Shown here: piece by piece, positions 24,563 to 34,801 of the stretch
Layout: each line of letters starts with the position of its first letter
Position numbering within the stretch: position 1 is the first letter of the stretch
Program-made: the position numbers and the translations under genes
NCBI RefSeq assembly: GCF_003386205.1
Contig: NZ_QRDY01000008.1
Location: forward strand, 62,001-126,000
Reading direction: 5' to 3'
Source: Cohnella lupini
GTDB taxonomy: Bacteria > Bacillota > Bacilli > Paenibacillales > Paenibacillaceae
Length of the DNA stretch: 64,000 nt
Notes under the pieces: model-generated
What the model saw: the letters and a program-made list of their open reading frames with translations, nothing else
Told to the model about the DNA's origin: nothing
Databases searched by the model: none

Positions 24563-26272
24563 ATGAAGGCAGACCAATTGATTACTAACGCGAAGGTGTT
24601 CAACAGTTACTATAAAAAGTTTCAAGATGCCGATGTCGCCGTGGCGGATGGAAAAATACTTTACGTCGGCCCCGGAGGCCCGGGGTTGTTCGAGGCAAAC
24701 GAATACGTGGACGGTAGCGGCAAATACTTGATTCCCGGACTTATCGACATTCACCTTCATATCGAAAGCTCGATGGTGACCCCTTCGACGTTCTCTTACG
24801 CGATTATCCGTTGCGGAGTCACGACGGTCGTACCGGAGCCGCACGAAATGGCCAACGTGTTCGGCGTGGAGGGAGTCAAAGAAATGATAGCGGCAGGCCG
24901 GGAATGCGAAGCGGACATGTTCTACGCGATTCCTAGCTCCGTTCCGGCTACCCCGATGGAGACGACGGGCGGTTCTATCGACATTCCCGATATCGACGAG
25001 CTGTTGCGGGGCGGAGGGATCATTTGCCTTGGCGAAATTATGAACTACGTGGACGTGATACGCGATCCGGATTGCAAAACGAATCACATTCTGCGCTACA
25101 TTCAAAGCAACTATCCCGAGCTGATTATAGAAGGCCATGTTCCGAAAATTATGGGGCTGGATTTGCATAGGCTTGTCCACGCGGGCGTCGGATCCGACCA
25201 TACGCATCAAAGCATCGAAGGGCTTGAAGCTCGCATCGCGGCGGGAATGTTCATTGAAATTCAGGAGAAGTCGATGACTCCCGAAATAATGGACTATTTC
25301 GGCACGCATGACGTGGCCGAGCGCTTCTGCTTCGTCACCGACGACGTCATGCCGGATACTCTCGTGGAGCGCGGCCATCTCGACCATCTCGTCCGTAAGG
25401 CAATCGGGATGGGAATGCGCCCCGAGGACGCGATTTACGCGGCAACCTATACGCCGGCATCGAGAATGCGTATGCAAGACCGGGGAAGCATCGCGCCTGG
25501 AAAGATCGCCGATTTCGTGCTCGTATCCGATCCCTCGAAGATGGATATCAGGCAAGTTTATAAACGGGGTCGCAAAGTATACGACGTCGAGAATGAATAC
25601 GTACAGGCAACATCGTCGGGCCAATTTCCGGAATCCTTTTACGCAAGCGTCCGACTGGATCCGCTGTCGGTTCGGGATTTTGCGGTTGCAACGGAGACCG
25701 ATGACGGGACGCATCAATTCCGGGTGATGGTCGTGAAGGACGGTTCGACCTTCGTGGAGGAGCAGCACTCCCCCGTCGCAAGCAAGGGCGGAGAATTGCT
25801 ATGGGAAGAAAGCGGGCATGCGCTTATCGCCACCTTCGAACGCTATGGCATCAACGGCAACCGGGCTTATGGCTTGATCGGCGGCGACACGATTAAACGA
25901 GGCGCGATCGCGACGACTTACTCTCACGACAACCACAATCTGCTCGTCGTCGGACGAAACGCGGAAGACATGATGACGGCGGCGAACGCCGTCATCGGAA
26001 GCCAAGGGGGCTTCTGCGTAGTAGAAGACGGCAAGGTGCTATCGCATCTGGAGCTCCCGGTTGGCGGTATCTTGACCGAGGAGCCGCTCGAGATCACCTC
26101 TAGGAAGGTGAAGGAGCTACGCGAGGCGATGCTGTCGCTGGGGTATGTACATTACAACCCGATCATGTCTATAAGCACCCATTCCCTTACGGTTAGTCCC
26201 GCGCTCAAGATCACCGACCACGGTCTTATCGACGTTAATGCGGGAGAAGTCGTCCCATTGCTGGTTAAATAA
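24563..26272 (+). CDS. ade: adenine deaminase
   Basis: 569 residues, the usual length of AdeC-type adenine deaminase of the amidohydrolase superfamily, which converts adenine to hypoxanthine and ammonia. The metal-binding H-L-H of I-D-I-H-L-H-I-E-S-S-M is at 64-66, followed by V-V-P-E-P-H-E near 92, G-H-V-P near 191, S-D-H-T-H near 213 and F-V-T-D-D near 254. The C-terminal domain has S-H-D-N-H-N near 455. It is the last gene of the purine-salvage operon, which gives the operon a clear route: import, base release, deamination. Ribosome site GGATAGGAGAG lies upstream, and a terminator follows. Confidence 0.93.
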   Translation: MKADQLITNAKVFNSYYKKFQDADVAVADGKILYVGPGGPGLFEANEYVDGSGKYLIPGLIDIHLHIESSMVTPSTFSYAIIRCGVTTVVPEPHEMANVFGVEGVKEMIAAGRECEADMFYAIPSSVPATPMETTGGSIDIPDIDELLRGGGIICLGEIMNYVDVIRDPDCKTNHILRYIQSNYPELIIEGHVPKIMGLDLHRLVHAGVGSDHTHQSIEGLEARIAAGMFIEIQEKSMTPEIMDYFGTHDVAERFCFVTDDVMPDTLVERGHLDHLVRKAIGMGMRPEDAIYAATYTPASRMRMQDRGSIAPGKIADFVLVSDPSKMDIRQVYKRGRKVYDVENEYVQATSSGQFPESFYASVRLDPLSVRDFAVATETDDGTHQFRVMVVKDGSTFVEEQHSPVASKGGELLWEESGHALIATFERYGINGNRAYGLIGGDTIKRGAIATTYSHDNHNLLVVGRNAEDMMTAANAVIGSQGGFCVVEDGKVLSHLELPVGGILTEEPLEITSRKVKELREAMLSLGYVHYNPIMSISTHSLTVSPALKITDHGLIDVNAGEVVPLLVK

Positions 26273-26310
26273 TGAGGAAATCCGCTTCGAAACGACTTCC
26301 TACGAACGGC

Positions 26311-26358
26311 AACAAGGGCCGGGAAGCACCTTATTAAAGGTGTTCCCGGCCCTTGTTA
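26311..26358. terminator. bidirectional-looking terminator between ade and the GH81 gene
   Basis: AACAAGGGCCGGGAA..ACCTT pairs with AAGGTGTTCCCGGCCCTTGTT across ATTA, a stem of about 20 bp. Symmetric A- and T-rich flanks would let it serve the plus-strand ade operon and the convergent minus-strand GH81 gene. Confidence 0.85.
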
Positions 26359-26371
26359 TAGTTCTAGCTTC

Positions 26372-29300
26372 TTATTTGTAAACTTCCAGTTCAAACAAGG
26401 AGAATCCGTATTGCGTATTGCGTTGCGTGCCGTTTACTTTGACGAACCTGGCATCGATCGGGTTGATGAGCAGATTATCGATGCTGCCAGCCCCGTTCGT
26501 CGTGGAGTAGACTGTCGTCCAGTTAGAGCCGTCCGTGGACACTTCGACCGTATAGGCCGTTGCGCGGGCGTTCTCCCAGTTCAGAAGCACGCGGCTGATC
26601 TTAACGGTTTCGCCTAGATCGACGCTGATCCATTGCGGATCGCTGTGCGCGGATTCCCAACGCGTGCTCTTGCTTCCGTCAACCGCGTAATCTCCGGTTT
26701 TCATTGGATTCTCGGAGGTAGTCGTCGGTTTCAACAGCGCAAGGTTAACCGTCGTTCCTACGTCGATCGGCTGCAGTACGAAATTGTTCTCGTAACCGCT
26801 AGCCCATACCGTGACGTAGTAAGGCTTATGCTCGACGAACAACGCCGCATTCAACGTAATTTTGCCTGCTTCAACGCTGTACTGGTTGGCTTTGAGCGTT
26901 ACGCCGTTCAGTTCGATGGCGTTGATCGCGTCTCTCCATGCTTTATTATCGGAGAAAGTGATTTCCATCGGTTTTCCGAGCGTATTTTCCGTCATGTCCG
27001 CGATTAATGCAGGACCGTTTACGGGGCCGGCTGCGCCGCCGTATACCTCGAACTCCCATAACGAGAAGCCGTATGGCGTTCCGCGCTTCAATCCGTTCAT
27101 CTTAACGTATCTCGCGCTGACCGGAGCGAACGAAATGTCGTCCGTATCTCCGTTGCCCGCATTGGTCGAATATACGGTCGTCCAAGCTTGTCCGTCGAGA
27201 GAGACATCGATCGTATAAGCTTTACCGTAGGCGTTCTCCCAAGTCAGCAGCACGCGGTTAATCGTCGTCGGAGCTCCCAAATCGACGCTCATCCATTGGT
27301 TGTCGTTGTGATCGGATTCCCAACGGCGATCGAATCTTCCGTCTACCGCGTCATCCGCGGAACGGTGATATTCAGGCGATGAGGCAGTCGGTCTACCGAA
27401 TGCAAGATTCGCAGGATTCGGATTGGTTCCCGGATTGCTTGGATTGCTTGGATTACTCGGGTTACTCGGATTACCTGGATTTCCAGGATTACCTGGGTTG
27501 CCCGGTTCCACCGGAGCATCCTTCGCTCCGACCGTTTGCAATACGGAAGTCTCCGTATATCCGGTAGCTTGGATCGAGATCCAATACGTATTAGCTTCCG
27601 TGAACAAGGCAGGGCTCAATGTCAGCTTACCCGCGCTTATGCTGTATTGCGTAGAGGTTAATGGCGTGCCGTTTACTTTCACGGCGCTAATCGCCGCTCT
27701 CCAAGCCGCGTCGTCGGTAAACGCGATGTCGATCGGTTGACCGACTTTATTTATCGTCGTATCCGCCGTTAATTCCGGTGCTTCCGGCACTCCCGAAGGA
27801 TTGCCGTAAATTTCGAATTCGAACAGGGAGTAGCCGTATGCCGTCGTACGCGCCGTGCCGTTAACTTTGACGTATCGAGCGTTTTCCGGCGAGAAAGTAA
27901 TGTCGTTGATGCCCGGTTTACCCGTTGTCGTCGTATAGACGGTTTTCCAATTCGCGTTGTCCGAAGAGACTTGAACCGTATAGTTCTTGCCTGCTGCGTT
28001 CTCCCAATTCAGAAGCACGCGGCTAACGAGGTTCGCCGTACCCAAGTCGACCGTAATGAACTGCGGATCGCTGGATGCCGACTCCCATCTCGTATCTTTG
28101 TTTCCGTCCACCGCTTTATTGCCGGCTTGCAACGGATTAGCGGAAGTGATGGTTGTTTTTCTCAGCGCAAGGTTCACCGTCGAGTTCGTGACGATCAACT
28201 GCTGAACGACGGCGTTCGTATATCCTTTTGCCTCGAACGTGATGAAGTAGCTGTCGACCTCGGGGAACACGGAGGCGTTCAAAGTGATCTTGCCGGACGC
28301 AACGGTATATTGCGCCGCGGTTAATGCCGCCCCGTTCACCTTCACGCCGTTGATCGCGTTTCTCCAAGCCGCATCGTCTTCGAAGCTAATGTCGATCGGT
28401 TGGCCTACCTTGTTATTCGTCGTATCCGCGGTCAAGTCCGGCGCGTCCATATGATCCGAAGGGGTGCCGAATACTTCAAGCTCCCAAAGCGAATAGCCGT
28501 AATTCGTCGTGCGGGCCGTACCGTTTACTTGTACGTATCTTGCATTTACCGCAGGGAACGAGATGTCGTCGATTCCCTCGTGTCCGTGAGTCGTGGTGTA
28601 AACGGTATTCCATGCTTTTCCGTCCGTAGACGTTTGAACCGTGTAGTTTTTGCCTGCTGCGTTTTCCCAGTTCAAGCGTACGCGGCTGATCTTGTATTCC
28701 GATTTCAAATTAACCGTAATCGATTGCGGATCTTTGAAAGGGGACTCCCAGCGCGTATTCGCTTTTCCGTCGACCGCGAAGCTGCTAAGGTTATTCGGCT
28801 TCTCGGAAGTGGTCGTCGGTTTATTCAGAGCCAGGTTCACGGTCGAGTTCGTGATGATGACTTGTTGAACGTCGGCATCCGGATAACCGGCTGCTTGAAC
28901 CGCGATTTCGTAACCGCCTTCCTCGGGGAATACGGATGAGTCGAGCGTGATTTTTCCCGGTTTAACGCTGTATTTCGAAGCGTCTACCGTCTCGCCGTTG
29001 ACTTTCAACCCGTTGACGGCGTCTCTCCAGCCCGCATTGTCCGCGAACGTGATGTCGATCGGCTGGCCGACCTTATTTTCCGTCGCGTCCGTGTTAAGCT
29101 CCGGAGGAGTTTTGTCGTCCAGGTCCGTCACTTTCATCGGATCGACTTTAACGAGCGATTTAGGGCCGACTTTCGCGGAACCCGTTTCTCCTGCAGCGTT
29201 CTTGAATGTCACCGTGATCGGAGCGTTAGTCGGGTTCCAGATCATGGCCGAGTATGTCGTGCCTTTCTTGTACACGGTAGCGCCGGACCAACCGCTCGCC

Positions 29301-32300
29301 CAAATATCCTTCGTGCGTTGTCCTAGCGTTGCCATGTTGTGAACGAACCAGTAAGTGTTGAATATTTCGTTCTTCTGCGTATCTTCGACCGTAAATTTGT
29401 TCAGAACCGCTTGCGGGTCGCTGAGCGCTTCGATCGGCCATACGATGTGATACCATGCGTTTTCAGGACCTTTGTTGTCCGCGACCATGCCGTTGTATAG
29501 GTCTGCGGCTTTTTGCGGATCGAAGCCGTAGCTTGTCAAATACTCGCCGGTCGGCAGCCAGTGGATACCGTAAACGTTAACCGGATCTCCGCTGAAGAAA
29601 GTGCCGAAGTTATACGCGCTTCCGTACACTTGACCGGTCGCTTTGTGATTGAATTCGGGCAGCCAGTTGTCGTTGTCGTAGTTGAACCAGTATTGCTCGA
29701 CGGCTTTCAGCTCGGTCGTAAAGCCGTAAATGGCGATATCCCGATAGTCCTCGTTGCCGGAAAGCAAGCCCCACAAGTACTCGCCGACCCAGCCGAACAG
29801 AGATTCTCCGGCTGCTTCTTGGTTGTTCCCGTTGTTGTTGTCTCCGTATCCGCCGGCCCAAGAATGGCCCTCGTACGGATCGAAGTTGCGGAGGAACGGA
29901 TACATCGGATCGTCCTTCGAAGGGTTGCCGAAGTCCCGAATAAGATGCTCGACCATTTCGCCGTAATTGTCTTTGAAGTCTTGATCATAAGTCGCCAGAA
30001 CGGCGGAAGCGAACACGATGTAGCCGTACGTGAAGTGATGGTCCGTCAGACCGGTGTTCGCGCCGAACTCGCTATTTTTGTAGTACATCGTGCCCCAAGT
30101 CGGATCGTAATAGAAGAAGTAATCCTTTTCGCCCTTGGTATACGTGTACCAATCGGTCAGGATCGTTTTCAATCGGCTTAGGAAAATATTCTTATAGTAG
30201 GTGTCTCCGATTTGATCGGCGACCAATACGCCCATCCCGAGCGGATGAAGCGCTTTGCCCTGCCAATAAGCGTCTCCGTTCATGTAGTTCTTGGCAGTGG
30301 ATTCGTCAAGGTAGCTCAACATTTCAAGAAGATCGTCCTTCGAATAAGTCGGATCTTCCGGGTTCGTAAATTGCGGAACGATTCCTTGGAACCGGTCTAC
30401 GGTCGTAAAGGAATTACCTTCATGCAGCTTCAATGTTCCCCGAATCGACGGGTAGGAAAGATCGGTCAGCGTCGAAGGAGTCAACTTCCATTGGTGAGGC
30501 AGCAAGGCCATCAAGGTCGTCGGTTCCATGTCCGCGCGCTTCTGATCGATCGTGACGTCGAATCGAGTCGTCACTTCGGAGGAATCCTCGCTGAAGCTTG
30601 GCGTTACCGAGGTTTTCGCGACGAAAGCATAAGCATGCTTATAGAAGTAGTTCAAGTCTTTAGCGGCCGGAAGAGTAGCCAGAGACAAGTAATCTTGTCC
30701 GTTACCCAACCGGACTTTGATTTTGTTGCCGACTTTCATGAAGACGGAGCCTTCCGGAGCGAACACGCCGTAGTGGCGAATCACCTTGTTTTGCTTCGGA
30801 GAGCCGTCTACGTTCGAGACCGCGAATCCGATATGGTCCGTATTCAATGTAGAGCCGTCGGCGGTCAGAATCGGTTGGTTGTTGTCATCGAAAAATTGAG
30901 TAGCGACAGGGAAATAAAGCTCGGGCGTCGTAGGATCCGCGAACTCCGAATAGAGGTACGGCGAGCCTTTGACGAATGTCGTTTCCATTTTCTTGGTCGC
31001 GTTGTCGCTTAGCACGACGGTCGCGGACCAATCGCCGTAACCCGACACTTTATTTCCGAGGCGGGATGCGCTGATGTTGCCGGCGTTCAAGTAGAAGTCC
31101 GGCGATCCGTCCGCGGCCTGAGAGTTTCCGGTGTCGTTCACCCAACCTGCGCCGGGATTCAGAATACTCAAGCCTTTAGAGGTATATTTCGATTTCAACG
31201 GCAGCGTAATGAGGCTGTCGCTCAAATTCTTGATCAAGACGGATTGCCACCAATCGTTGGATGGGATCGGCGCCTTAACGTCGTCCGTTTTGTTCATCGG
31301 CGGTCTTGGTTGCGGCATGTCGAGATCGTTAGTCAAGTAGCTGCCTTCGCCGACGTTAACGACGGAAGAGGTAGGCAACGACGGAATGTCGTAAGTCGGT
31401 TTAGGATCTCCTTCGACGTAGTCGTACACGGAGAAGCCGAACAGGGAGTAGCCGTAGCTAGTCGTTCTGCTGATTCCTTTCATTCTCACGTAACGGCCCG
31501 CCGCGTACACGGGCGTGTCCATGACTCCGTCGCGACCGTCTACTTCCCGGTAGACGGTCGTCCATTTGGCGGCATCGTTCGATACTTGGAGATCGTAGAT
31601 GCGGCCTGCGGCATTCTCCCAATCCAACCGAACGCGGCCGATGGTATGAACGCTGCCCAAGTCGACGTAGATCCACTCGTCGCTCGTTGGGGCGGAGGAC
31701 CAGCGGGTTGCCGGTTTTCCGTCTATCGCGTTTTCGGGAGGTAGGGCAGGCTTGTCCCCGTCCGCCTTCTGGAAGGAGGAAGCGACGACCGGCTTATTCA
31801 GCGCAACGTCTTCCCCTAGTACGATAGGCTGCGGATTGCTGCCGCCCGTTCCGTAAACTTCGAATTCGTGGAGCGAAACCCCGTAACCTCCGGAGCGTTG
31901 AAGCGACAACATACGGATGTAGCGACCGGATCCGGTCAGAGAAATCGTATCTATTCCGCCGTCTCCGGCTGTGTTCGTATAAATATCTTTCCAGTTCGAT
32001 TCGTCATCGGACACTTGAATCTTGTATGATTTGGAGTAGGCGTTCTCCCAATTAAGAACTACCTTATCGATGGTGGCAGGAGCTCCTAGATCGATGTACA
32101 TCCATTGCGGATCCGCGCTGAAGGCGCTGCCCCAGCGAGTCGTCGGATCGCCGTCGACCGCTTTTTCCGGTGCCAAGCCGTCTCCTTCCATAGAAGAAGC
32201 GTAAGCTGCTCCCTCGTAGGATATTAAATGCGAAGCGATTGCGGCTTTTGCCGCTTGCGCGGCGTTAGCCTCCTGGAGCGGTGCCATGCTAAATGTACTA

Positions 32301-32377
32301 AGCAGCAGGGAGAGAACCATGGATGAAGACGCGATCGGAATGAATTTCTTTCGTGTGCTCTTAGCAAGTGAAGCCAT
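26372..32377 (-). CDS. secreted GH81 endo-beta-1,3-glucanase with six discoidin and four DUF1533-like modules
   Basis: 2001 residues, exported. Signal peptide of about 40 residues ends in A-N-A-A. Two F5/8C (discoidin) domains occupy about 50-176 and 190-325. A GH81 catalytic domain covers about 350-1090: S-N-D-W-W-Q near 372, the Asp motif T-D-H-H-F-T-Y-G-Y near 778, and G-H-S-W-A with N-N-Q-E-A-A-G-E near 853, which should hold catalytic Glu residues. Then DUF1533-like domains (about 1095, 1312, 1532, 1786) alternate with discoidin domains (about 1178, 1396, 1652, 1872), with a P-G-N/P-S-N linker near 1620-1650. No cell-wall anchor is seen at the end. GH81 enzymes cut laminarin-type beta-1,3-glucan, such as in fungal walls. 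An AGAGGAGGAAATTTGAAGT leader precedes the ATG. Confidence 0.9.
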   Translation of the reverse strand: MASLAKSTRKKFIPIASSSMVLSLLLSTFSMAPLQEANAAQAAKAAIASHLISYEGAAYASSMEGDGLAPEKAVDGDPTTRWGSAFSADPQWMYIDLGAPATIDKVVLNWENAYSKSYKIQVSDDESNWKDIYTNTAGDGGIDTISLTGSGRYIRMLSLQRSGGYGVSLHEFEVYGTGGSNPQPIVLGEDVALNKPVVASSFQKADGDKPALPPENAIDGKPATRWSSAPTSDEWIYVDLGSVHTIGRVRLDWENAAGRIYDLQVSNDAAKWTTVYREVDGRDGVMDTPVYAAGRYVRMKGISRTTSYGYSLFGFSVYDYVEGDPKPTYDIPSLPTSSVVNVGEGSYLTNDLDMPQPRPPMNKTDDVKAPIPSNDWWQSVLIKNLSDSLITLPLKSKYTSKGLSILNPGAGWVNDTGNSQAADGSPDFYLNAGNISASRLGNKVSGYGDWSATVVLSDNATKKMETTFVKGSPYLYSEFADPTTPELYFPVATQFFDDNNQPILTADGSTLNTDHIGFAVSNVDGSPKQNKVIRHYGVFAPEGSVFMKVGNKIKVRLGNGQDYLSLATLPAAKDLNYFYKHAYAFVAKTSVTPSFSEDSSEVTTRFDVTIDQKRADMEPTTLMALLPHQWKLTPSTLTDLSYPSIRGTLKLHEGNSFTTVDRFQGIVPQFTNPEDPTYSKDDLLEMLSYLDESTAKNYMNGDAYWQGKALHPLGMGVLVADQIGDTYYKNIFLSRLKTILTDWYTYTKGEKDYFFYYDPTWGTMYYKNSEFGANTGLTDHHFTYGYIVFASAVLATYDQDFKDNYGEMVEHLIRDFGNPSKDDPMYPFLRNFDPYEGHSWAGGYGDNNNGNNQEAAGESLFGWVGEYLWGLLSGNEDYRDIAIYGFTTELKAVEQYWFNYDNDNWLPEFNHKATGQVYGSAYNFGTFFSGDPVNVYGIHWLPTGEYLTSYGFDPQKAADLYNGMVADNKGPENAWYHIVWPIEALSDPQAVLNKFTVEDTQKNEIFNTYWFVHNMATLGQRTKDIWASGWSGATVYKKGTTYSAMIWNPTNAPITVTFKNAAGETGSAKVGPKSLVKVDPMKVTDLDDKTPPELNTDATENKVGQPIDITFADNAGWRDAVNGLKVNGETVDASKYSVKPGKITLDSSVFPEEGGYEIAVQAAGYPDADVQQVIITNSTVNLALNKPTTTSEKPNNLSSFAVDGKANTRWESPFKDPQSITVNLKSEYKISRVRLNWENAAGKNYTVQTSTDGKAWNTVYTTTHGHEGIDDISFPAVNARYVQVNGTARTTNYGYSLWELEVFGTPSDHMDAPDLTADTTNNKVGQPIDISFEDDAAWRNAINGVKVNGAALTAAQYTVASGKITLNASVFPEVDSYFITFEAKGYTNAVVQQLIVTNSTVNLALRKTTITSANPLQAGNKAVDGNKDTRWESASSDPQFITVDLGTANLVSRVLLNWENAAGKNYTVQVSSDNANWKTVYTTTTGKPGINDITFSPENARYVKVNGTARTTAYGYSLFEFEIYGNPSGVPEAPELTADTTINKVGQPIDIAFTDDAAWRAAISAVKVNGTPLTSTQYSISAGKLTLSPALFTEANTYWISIQATGYTETSVLQTVGAKDAPVEPGNPGNPGNPGNPSNPSNPSNPSNPGTNPNPANLAFGRPTASSPEYHRSADDAVDGRFDRRWESDHNDNQWMSVDLGAPTTINRVLLTWENAYGKAYTIDVSLDGQAWTTVYSTNAGNGDTDDISFAPVSARYVKMNGLKRGTPYGFSLWEFEVYGGAAGPVNGPALIADMTENTLGKPMEITFSDNKAWRDAINAIELNGVTLKANQYSVEAGKITLNAALFVEHKPYYVTVWASGYENNFVLQPIDVGTTVNLALLKPTTTSENPMKTGDYAVDGSKSTRWESAHSDPQWISVDLGETVKISRVLLNWENARATAYTVEVSTDGSNWTTVYSTTNGAGSIDNLLINPIDARFVKVNGTQRNTQYGFSLFELEVYK
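27425..27512 (-). repeat. 9-bp tandem repeat encoding the Pro-Gly/Ser-Asn linker
   Basis: Within the GH81 gene, about nine degenerate copies of a 9-base unit (GGATTGCTT, GGATTACCT and similar on the plus strand) encode the N-P-G and N-P-S repeats joining the third DUF1533-like domain to the fifth discoidin domain. Such repeats may vary in copy number between strains. Confidence 0.85.
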
Positions 32378-32487
32378 ACTTCAAATTTCCTCCTCTGAAG
32401 GTCCCCTTATGGGGTCGAATTGTGCCGTGCTTTTCAAGAATATGGAACTAAATCCTCTTTTTTTTGAAAATCTAGTTTCACAGCGTC

Positions 32488-32516
32488 ATTATATTCTGTA
32501 GATATAACTAGGACAA
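32488..32516 (-). promoter_or_regulatory. sigma-A promoter of the GH81 gene
   Basis: On the minus strand TTGTCC (32511-32516) and a perfect TATAAT (32488-32493) are 17 bases apart. Transcription would start near 32480, giving a leader of about 100 bases before the ATG at 32377. Confidence 0.78.
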
Positions 32517-32884
32517 TGGGCGTTTTCGCCTATGAGAATGAGGTGTATTAGGTCCTCATGTCTATATTTGGAAATTATATTATTAATAATTTTCATGGTT
32601 TTTCCAAGTCATATGTGCGACGATAAACTCCAAATTTCGTCGGTAGTCAAGATGGGAAAGGAAAGTTAGTTGAGTCGCTTGGCGCGGTTTTCAGTAGGTA
32701 TATTGACCTGCTTAGGCGTTTATCGCCTTGTAAAATTGCGAAATATTTCGATCGGTCTAGTTCTCTAGATCGGTTAATGATTAGAATTAATGACAATAAC
32801 TTACATAAGAATGAGTATTAGTGCTTTAGAGCAATAAAGAAGAAGCGAGGCTTCTACTCGATGCAAGCTCGAGAATCGCGCTCG
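32517..32884. other. AT-rich divergent intergenic region
   Basis: The gap between the GH81 gene and the histidine kinase gene has no convincing open frame. It holds a small hairpin, AGGCG-TTTAT-CGCCT (32714-32728), and an inverted pair around TTCT, GATCGGTCTAG and CTAGATCGG (about 32751-32774). These may be regulator sites for either divergent gene, perhaps for the AraC-type response regulator. No match to a known box is claimed. Confidence 0.4.
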
Positions 32885-32893
32885 TGTTATAAT
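32885..32893 (+). promoter_or_regulatory. extended -10 promoter for the two-component operon
   Basis: TGTTATAAT is a perfect extended -10 element (TGN plus TATAAT), with no good -35 box. It lies 43 bases before the GTG chosen as kinase start, which argues against the longer reading frame from 32861. Confidence 0.5.
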
Positions 32894-32935
32894 GGCGGCA
32901 ATAACTTCATCATTCGGGCGAGAGAAGGCTTCGGA

Positions 32936-34801
32936 GTGCGACTCGGAAAGATATACCGCAATTACATCCATAACAACCTGTTTATCAAAGTCATTTTCGT
33001 CTTCGCGATTATCGTCAATCTGACGATCATCACGCTGTCTTATTTGCTGTTTAACCTGATGTCGGCTTCTATCGTGAGTAGCGAGCTAAACAACCAGAAG
33101 CAGGCGATGGACCGGGTCAACCGTTATATGGAGCAGAAATACGACTGGGTTCAGAACGCTGTCCAGGATATATATAGGAACGGACTGCTCGCGAGCAACG
33201 CGTCTTATTTTCTCAGGCATCCGTATCAGGACTACGTGCAATACATGCTGGACCAGAATTTCGCGGGGGGCAACGAGAGCGCGGCGGATATTCTGAGTTA
33301 CCTCTCGAACCGGATGGAGTCGGATCCCGATATTCAGAATGTACTTCTCTATAGCTCGGAGATGCAGCAGCTGTACGTCTTTAATTCGAACGGTCCCCGC
33401 AAGCTCTATTCCACGAATCCTATCCGCTCTTATATTCCCGAGATCATGGCGGCGGAAGGGCCGGTCGCGGCGACGCCGAATACGTGGATACGAAGGCTGA
33501 TCGGGCAATGGAACCCGCAGCTGTATTCCATGCGCAGCCAGGTGAACGATAAGAATACGTTGAAAAATATCGGGCAGCTGCTCGTTTATTTCGACGCGGG
33601 TATGGTAAACAGATCCCTTGAGCAGAACCGAGCCCCGCTGAAGGGAGCGATTCTGGTATTAACGTCGGACGGACAAGTCCTGGCGGACACGTCCAATCGG
33701 TATTACGGCATGACCTTTCCTTACATGGAGCAGCTCGGCTCCCTTAAAGAAGTCGTAACGCTGGACGAGCCCTCGTATATTTCCACCTTAACCCAGAACA
33801 AAGCCGGCTATATCGTCGTGGGAATTTCCCCGAAAAGCATCATTGCCGAAGCTTACGCAGGGCTGAAAAGGACGATTATTCTCATCAGCTCCGCCTGCAT
33901 CGCGGTAGCCGTCATTATTCCTTCCCTCGTGATCTTCAACATCGCGAGGAGAACGAACCGAATCGTCCACTTCATGAGAAAGGTCGAAGGAGGAGACTTG
34001 AAAGCGCGCCTTCAGGATTCCCGGGAGGACGAGCTCGGTCAAATTTCTCACAGCTTCAACGATATGCTCGACGAACTAGACAGGCATATCGACAGGGAAT
34101 ACAAGGCCGAGATCCGTCTGAAACAAACGGAGCTGGCAGCGCTCCAAGCTAGAGTGAACCCGCACTTTCTTTACAACACGCTGGAGGTCATCCGGATGAG
34201 GGCGGTGTCGCAAGGCGCGGCGGACGTCGGGGATATGATCTATAGCTTGGCCGCGTTATTCCGCAACTCGGTCAGCGTAAGACCGGTGAACACGCTGGGC
34301 GAGGAGCTGGAGATGTGCAGGCTGTATCTGGAATTATTCCGGATCCGGTACAAGAACAAATTCACTTATACGATTGAATGCGAGTCGGAGATAACGAATA
34401 TTCCCGTATTCAAGATGCTCCTTCAGCCGATCGTGGAGAACTATATCGTTCATGGCATGGAATCGCGGCGCAAGGATAACCGACTCGCGATCGATGCCGC
34501 CATGAAAGACGGAATCGTCACGGTTCGAATTCGGGACAACGGCAAAGGGATCGAGCCGGATCTATTGGAACGGTTAACGCAAGCGCTGGATTTGCCGGAA
34601 CCGGAATCGGAGCATGGGCAAGCGCAGGGACAAGGCTCCGGTTCGGGACAATCGTTCGGGTTGCGCAGCGTGCATGACAGAATAAGGCTGGTGCACGGTC
34701 CCGCATTCGGGATTTCAATCGAGAGCGAGCCGGGAAGCGGAACCTTGGTTGCCGTAAGCTGGCCGATCGTAACGGAAGGAGAGAAGACCGAGGATGTATA
34801 A
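32936..34801 (+). CDS. sensor histidine kinase, YesM type
   Basis: 621 residues from a GTG that follows AGAAGG with seven-base spacing; a longer frame opens at an ATG at 32861 but would cover the likely promoter. First membrane segment about 17-40, extracellular sensor domain about 41-310, second membrane segment about 312-338, HAMP about 340-390. The phospho-accepting His is in V-N-P-H-F-L-Y-N-T-L near 410, the ATP-binding part has V-E-N-Y-I-V-H-G near 505 and D-N-G-K-G-I near 535. A Gly/Gln/Ser-rich insert follows. It overlaps its response regulator by eight bases. Such pairs in Paenibacillaceae normally sense oligosaccharides and switch on the adjacent binding-protein importer. Confidence 0.9.
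   Translation: MRLGKIYRNYIHNNLFIKVIFVFAIIVNLTIITLSYLLFNLMSASIVSSELNNQKQAMDRVNRYMEQKYDWVQNAVQDIYRNGLLASNASYFLRHPYQDYVQYMLDQNFAGGNESAADILSYLSNRMESDPDIQNVLLYSSEMQQLYVFNSNGPRKLYSTNPIRSYIPEIMAAEGPVAATPNTWIRRLIGQWNPQLYSMRSQVNDKNTLKNIGQLLVYFDAGMVNRSLEQNRAPLKGAILVLTSDGQVLADTSNRYYGMTFPYMEQLGSLKEVVTLDEPSYISTLTQNKAGYIVVGISPKSIIAEAYAGLKRTIILISSACIAVAVIIPSLVIFNIARRTNRIVHFMRKVEGGDLKARLQDSREDELGQISHSFNDMLDELDRHIDREYKAEIRLKQTELAALQARVNPHFLYNTLEVIRMRAVSQGAADVGDMIYSLAALFRNSVSVRPVNTLGEELEMCRLYLELFRIRYKNKFTYTIECESEITNIPVFKMLLQPIVENYIVHGMESRRKDNRLAIDAAMKDGIVTVRIRDNGKGIEPDLLERLTQALDLPEPESEHGQAQGQGSGSGQSFGLRSVHDRIRLVHGPAFGISIESEPGSGTLVAVSWPIVTEGEKTEDV

Noticed and set aside
24362-25768. Long minus-strand open frame opposite the adenine deaminase gene (468 codons)
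   Set aside because: The plus strand encodes a complete enzyme with intact metal-binding motifs across the whole stretch. The antisense product is rich in Arg and His, as expected for a shadow of GC-rich coding DNA, and matches no family.
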